Assembly: GCA_001029295.1 (NCBI GenBank)
Contig: LDXJ01000052.1
Coordinates: 46,912 to 110,911, forward strand
Source: Peptococcaceae bacterium CEB3
Lineage (GTDB): Bacteria; Bacillota; Desulfitobacteriia; Desulfitobacteriales; Desulfitobacteriaceae
Direction of reading: 5' to 3'
Length of the DNA stretch: 64,000 bases
A program made the translations under genes and the position numbers. This document shows, piece after piece, positions 60,665-64,000 of this stretch; position 1 is the first letter of the stretch, and every line of letters begins with the position of its first letter. The notes under the pieces were generated by a model. That model worked only from the letters and a program-made list of their open reading frames with translations. It was not told the origin of the DNA and did not search any database.

Positions 60665-61594
60665 ATGTTAACAACCGTAACCAAGACCCAAGGGCGGCCC
60701 TATCCCATTTACAAAGATCAGGACGGACAAGTCTGGATGGCGAACCCGGATCTCACAAAGTTCTTTGGTTATACGGCCAAAAGCGGGATTAAGCACTTTT
60801 TATTGAGCCACAATGGAAAAGCCCTCGAAAACTCGGCACAAATCTTGGTCACGGACGCTTACCCCACGGGCGTCAAGTTTTACCCAGCTCATAGCATTAT
60901 AAAGATTTGCGAAATTTTCAAGGCCCGTCGCCCATGGGTGCAGGACTTAGCAAAGCACCTCAAAGGGTTTAAGACTTCGGTCCCGTATGATTTAAAAGGC
61001 CCGGCTCCCGCCTTTTATTGGAATAACAGGCCCGTCTGGACCGCAAAACAGATTCCGGGCGCGGAACGCAACCTAGACCAATTGACCCAAGGCAAAGACT
61101 ATGATTACGTGTTTAAGCTCGAACTCCAAAAACTCCACTTGCTTGGGCATGTTACAGGACTCGCGACGAAAAAACTCCTCGTGTTCTTTAGTCCCGCCTT
61201 TGCATTGGACCCGAAACCCGATTATAAAAAAATTGCCAGGGATCTCGGGATGGTCATAGCCCATTCCAAGACCCCGGCACAACAAACAATCAAGTACATT
61301 ATAGAGGAAAAGGGCATCAAAGATCCAGCCCTTTGGGTAAAAAATCATGGCTACCCGCGTTACATCGGGGAATACCACGTAGACTACACTCATTTAAAGC
61401 TGGATTGGGAGCAAATCGGAAAAGACCCGGAGTGGCGGAGCATTGTGACCAGGCTGGCAAAGCTCATCCAAGAAATCAAAGACGCGCTCGGCAGCCGGCA
61501 CCATGCTTTGCTCATGGAGCTTGACGAGACTTACGGCGAACTTGCGGCCGCGGAAGCGGAAGCGGCCTACAGGCAGGGGAAAGAGACGGCCTGA
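60665..61594 (+). CDS. Antirepressor-like protein, long
   Basis: 309 aa. PYPIYKDQDGQVWMANPDLT parallels the previous protein; the C-terminal half is helical with an Ala/Glu-rich end. GGGAGG upstream. May counter the XRE repressors. Confidence 0.5.
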   Translation: MLTTVTKTQGRPYPIYKDQDGQVWMANPDLTKFFGYTAKSGIKHFLLSHNGKALENSAQILVTDAYPTGVKFYPAHSIIKICEIFKARRPWVQDLAKHLKGFKTSVPYDLKGPAPAFYWNNRPVWTAKQIPGAERNLDQLTQGKDYDYVFKLELQKLHLLGHVTGLATKKLLVFFSPAFALDPKPDYKKIARDLGMVIAHSKTPAQQTIKYIIEEKGIKDPALWVKNHGYPRYIGEYHVDYTHLKLDWEQIGKDPEWRSIVTRLAKLIQEIKDALGSRHHALLMELDETYGELAAAEAEAAYRQGKETA

Positions 61595-61608
61595 AATACC
61601 ATACTTGT

Positions 61609-61640
61609 AGACACCTATGGGGAATTCCCCATAGGTGTCT
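61609..61640. repeat. Perfect 32-bp palindrome
   Basis: AGACACCTATGGGGAA joined without gap to its complement. It lies between convergent genes. No T run follows, so it is not a classic terminator. Confidence 0.8.
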
Positions 61641-61653
61641 GGCTTCTCTGGCC

Positions 61654-62588
61654 TTAAAGCAAGAGGTATTCCTTGAACATTGGTTCGACAAACTCGTATT
61701 TCCCGCGATCTATTTTTTCAACGAGCCCGTGATCAACAAGTTGGTCCACCATACGTTTGACGGTGTTCGGATGATTGTCTTTCGAGTACAAGGCGGCTCC
61801 CCTGGCTATACGCAACAGCAACGTTTTAGCGGTCGAGTCAAGGCTTTCGATAACCTCATTAAACCCTTGGGATAGGAACGCAAACGCCCGATCCCTACCC
61901 AATAAAATGTGTTCGAGGCCCAGCGTGTTTTCTCCGCTTTCGACAAAAGCCCGGTAAACCTCGGAACAGACCAGCGTCGTATCCTGGGGGTGTCCGCCGG
62001 TGATACCCAACATCATCTGGATTGCTTCGGCTGTGATGGGAACCCCCTGTTCGGTAAATTTCTTATGGATATATTCGGCCATTGACACTAAGGGTATCGG
62101 TGGTACCGGCAAAAAAATAGCAAATCGGTAAAAGGCTTGATTTTGATTCGAGAAAATTGTCTTCATCATGCTGGTGTGTGAACCCATGAATAAATAGTTA
62201 ACATGGCTGTGTAATTGGATGTGGGCACGTATTCTCTTTAAGCTGTGCTCACCGGCAACCCGCTCAATCTCTTGGAACTCATCAAAGACGACAATGAGCT
62301 TTTTTTTGTCGGCCTTGGCCAATTGCTCTGGCAGATCCAGCGCGTCGTCAAACAATTGATCATCCGAAACATTTTTTGCTGTATGTGCAAGGGACAATTC
62401 TAACCCTTTGAGCTTAAGGCTCAACTTTGACGAGTGAAGGAAATTCTGTTTAATGTGCTCCAACGTGTTGCTTATTCTTGTCCGGTTCTCAAGGCACCCG
62501 TCCATTAAAGCCTTGCTGAACATGTTTTTTTCGGATAGACGGAACAGATCCACAAAAACTGTATAATGTCCCTCTTCTTTCAACTGCC
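61654..62588 (-). pseudogene. STAND-like ATPase, 5' end removed by IS605-group element
   Basis: Matches the 56721 ATPase from LRQLKEEGHYTVFVD to the end, with Walker B LIVVFDEFQEI and winged helix, but Walker A and the first about 50 residues are missing. The break is at about 62590, where the tnpB element begins. Confidence 0.8.
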
Positions 62589-62589
62589 T

Positions 62590-64000
62590 CATTGACCTCC
62601 TCCCCGGAATAAATTCCGGGGATTCCCGCCTTCCCTCGTCGGAAAGACAGCGGTGGTACAAGCACCTCTAAGCAATCATTCTGTGACACAGAACCTTTGC
62701 CTTACATGTATGCAGCGGATACAACCGAACCGGGTTACGCAAAATCCCCTTATCGACAAGACTTAAATCGGTGTCCGGGAATGCCTTGCGCAAAATATTG
62801 GCCGAACCGTTCAGATCGGCATTAATCACTTGACCTTTCCCAGATCGGTACAACCCACGGCTAATCCGCCGACCACTAAACGTATGCCGGACCCCGGCTT
62901 GATACTCGGGAATTTCATCCCGGTCCAAAAAGCTGGATTTCGATGTGTACGATTCGGTAATCTCCAGGTATTGAATCCCGTTTTTCTCGCAAAGGTACCC
63001 AAGAAACCGGCGAAACTTCCAATAAGGAATCTGAACGAAATTCTGGTTGTTCCTGTGCCCAATATTAATGTTTTGCTTCCATCCGGGGTTTACCCCAACC
63101 ACTACAGTCCCAATCCTGTACTGTAGGCAATGTTTAACAATTAGGTGTGCTGATTTACTCATGTAGTCTCGGATGAAGTTTTCTCGGTTAAAAGCGATAG
63201 CGGCTAGGCGGTTTGTTTCGGTCTTAATGCCCTGTAAATCCTTGACAGATTGAAGCCGAGATCGTTCTTTGTTATACCATTGATTTTCCGACTTAATTCG
63301 TTTCCCGTCGACTAAAAAGGACTGTCCCAGCGTATCAATACACGAAGCAAAATTATTTACGCCAAGGTCAATAGACAAAATATCATCCCGCAGGGGTGTT
63401 GGACGGACATCCATTTGATAGACAAACTCCGCTTCTAGAAAACGGGCTTGATGTTTCGGGTTGATCCGTACCTCGCGGATCGGCAAACCGTTCAGGCGGT
63501 CTGGAATCCCGATCTTAATGGGTGAAAAAGAGTTTTGTCTAGACATCGGCACCTGGAAAAATCCGTCATGAATACTGATCGCATTCGTTGAGCAAACAAT
63601 GGGGTAATACCCATCCTTGGGCAAGTATTTAGGGATTGAAACCTTTTCTGTGGGATATTTCCCCTTAACGGCCAACCGCTTGAGAGACAGAAAAGATTTC
63701 ATAGCCTCATGCGCTTTACGAAGTGTTTGCTGGGATACTCCTGCTTGAAGCATGGCATAGCTCTCGTTTGCCTTGGCACTTTTATACAATTTGTTAAACC
63801 CCAACAATTTCCCCGTCTTAAAGAAATGCTGGCGCAAGGTATAAAGTGCCACGTTATACAGGTTTTTGCTGTACCGGCTCAACTGTCTTAATGTCTCAAA
63901 CTCCTCTCGGGTTAATTTCTTGACTCTCATCGTTTGGGTAGCGAACATAAAACCACCTCTCATATATAGGTGGTTTTTGTCCAACAAACGCCCGTGGGTG
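62590..64000 (-). mobile_element. IS200/IS605-group element with tnpB only
   Basis: The right end carries a perfect hairpin CCCCGGAAT-AA-ATTCCGGGG (62602-62621), typical of these elements. tnpB follows; no tnpA is in the window. The left end, near the window edge, has CCACCT...AGGTGG. It sits inside an ATPase gene. Confidence 0.75.
62668..63948 (-). CDS. tnpB: TnpB RNA-guided nuclease
   Basis: 426 aa from ATG 63948 (after GAGGTGG). RuvC-like residues: Asp in LSIDLGVNNFAS, Glu in LEITESYTSKSSFLD and Asp in NADLNGSANIL. The usual four-Cys zinc finger is absent, as in some TnpB groups. The guide RNA is expected from the tnpB 3' end and the right end of the element. Confidence 0.9.
   Translation of the reverse strand: MFATQTMRVKKLTREEFETLRQLSRYSKNLYNVALYTLRQHFFKTGKLLGFNKLYKSAKANESYAMLQAGVSQQTLRKAHEAMKSFLSLKRLAVKGKYPTEKVSIPKYLPKDGYYPIVCSTNAISIHDGFFQVPMSRQNSFSPIKIGIPDRLNGLPIREVRINPKHQARFLEAEFVYQMDVRPTPLRDDILSIDLGVNNFASCIDTLGQSFLVDGKRIKSENQWYNKERSRLQSVKDLQGIKTETNRLAAIAFNRENFIRDYMSKSAHLIVKHCLQYRIGTVVVGVNPGWKQNINIGHRNNQNFVQIPYWKFRRFLGYLCEKNGIQYLEITESYTSKSSFLDRDEIPEYQAGVRHTFSGRRISRGLYRSGKGQVINADLNGSANILRKAFPDTDLSLVDKGILRNPVRLYPLHTCKAKVLCHRMIA

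Overview
The window looks like low- to mid-GC Bacillota (Firmicutes) DNA, most like a spore-former of the Alicyclobacillus/Kyrpidia type. Evidence: strong AGGAGG-type ribosome sites, TTGACA/TATAAT promoters, a TyrZ-type tyrosyl-tRNA synthetase, a Bacillus-style type I toxin with antisense RNA, YhaM-like and YkuD-like proteins, and IS1182 and IS605-group elements. The species cannot be named from sequence alone. Most of the window is accessory DNA: short overlapping genes of unknown function, two integrases, several addiction-type gene pairs, its own replication proteins and many gene remnants.

Layout. 1-3.4 kb: fragment of a DUF4143 ATPase, a DUF3846 protein, a YhaM-like nuclease and a run of tiny Cys-rich or thioredoxin-like genes. 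3.4-5.8 kb: IS1182-family transposase and a broken tRNA cluster (a tRNA 3' end, a whole tRNA-Thr, half a tRNA-Ser). 5.8-18.5 kb: a mostly plus-strand block with a secretion-ATPase remnant, a small methyltransferase, zinc-ribbon proteins, GyrB-like and GyrA-like topoisomerase subunits, two related AAA+ ATPases, a guanylate-kinase-like gene, a frameshifted Dam methylase and a LuxR-type regulator. 18.5-21.9 kb: phage-type attachment site, integrase, excisionase, and a two-gene operon (class II glutamine amidotransferase plus double ribbon-helix-helix protein) behind a perfect operator.

21.9-36.8 kb is more chromosome-like and minus-strand: a sigma54 TyrR-type activator, tyrS, a TatD-type hydrolase, VOC and DUF5680 proteins, a fused nuclease-methylase-specificity restriction enzyme with an HTH partner, a DUF2325 protein, a phospholipase D lipoprotein, a small tyrosine recombinase with a perfect palindrome upstream, and an RtcB RNA-ligase gene broken into two inverted pieces.

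36.8-64 kb is again element-like and mainly minus-strand: L,D-transpeptidase, FtsK-like DNA pump, radical SAM enzyme, sigma-like factor, a set of secreted/pilin-like proteins, a repeat-rich candidate replication origin beside a primase-helicase gene, three copies of a surface protein of which two have near-identical HTH partners, a type I toxin/antisense RNA pair, a Phd/HicA-like pair, a nucleotidyltransferase pair, STAND-like ATPases, XRE repressors and an IS605-group tnpB that has split one ATPase gene.

A recurring AT-rich motif (TATCA-N5-TATCA, consensus TATCAAATATTATCA) occurs in promoter regions at 11 kb, 41 kb, 45 kb, 59.8 kb and 60.3 kb, which suggests that the left and right accessory regions share a regulator and may be one large plasmid, phage-plasmid or integrative element. 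Several frame breaks fall at or near homopolymers and may be sequencing errors, decay or phase variation; they are marked.
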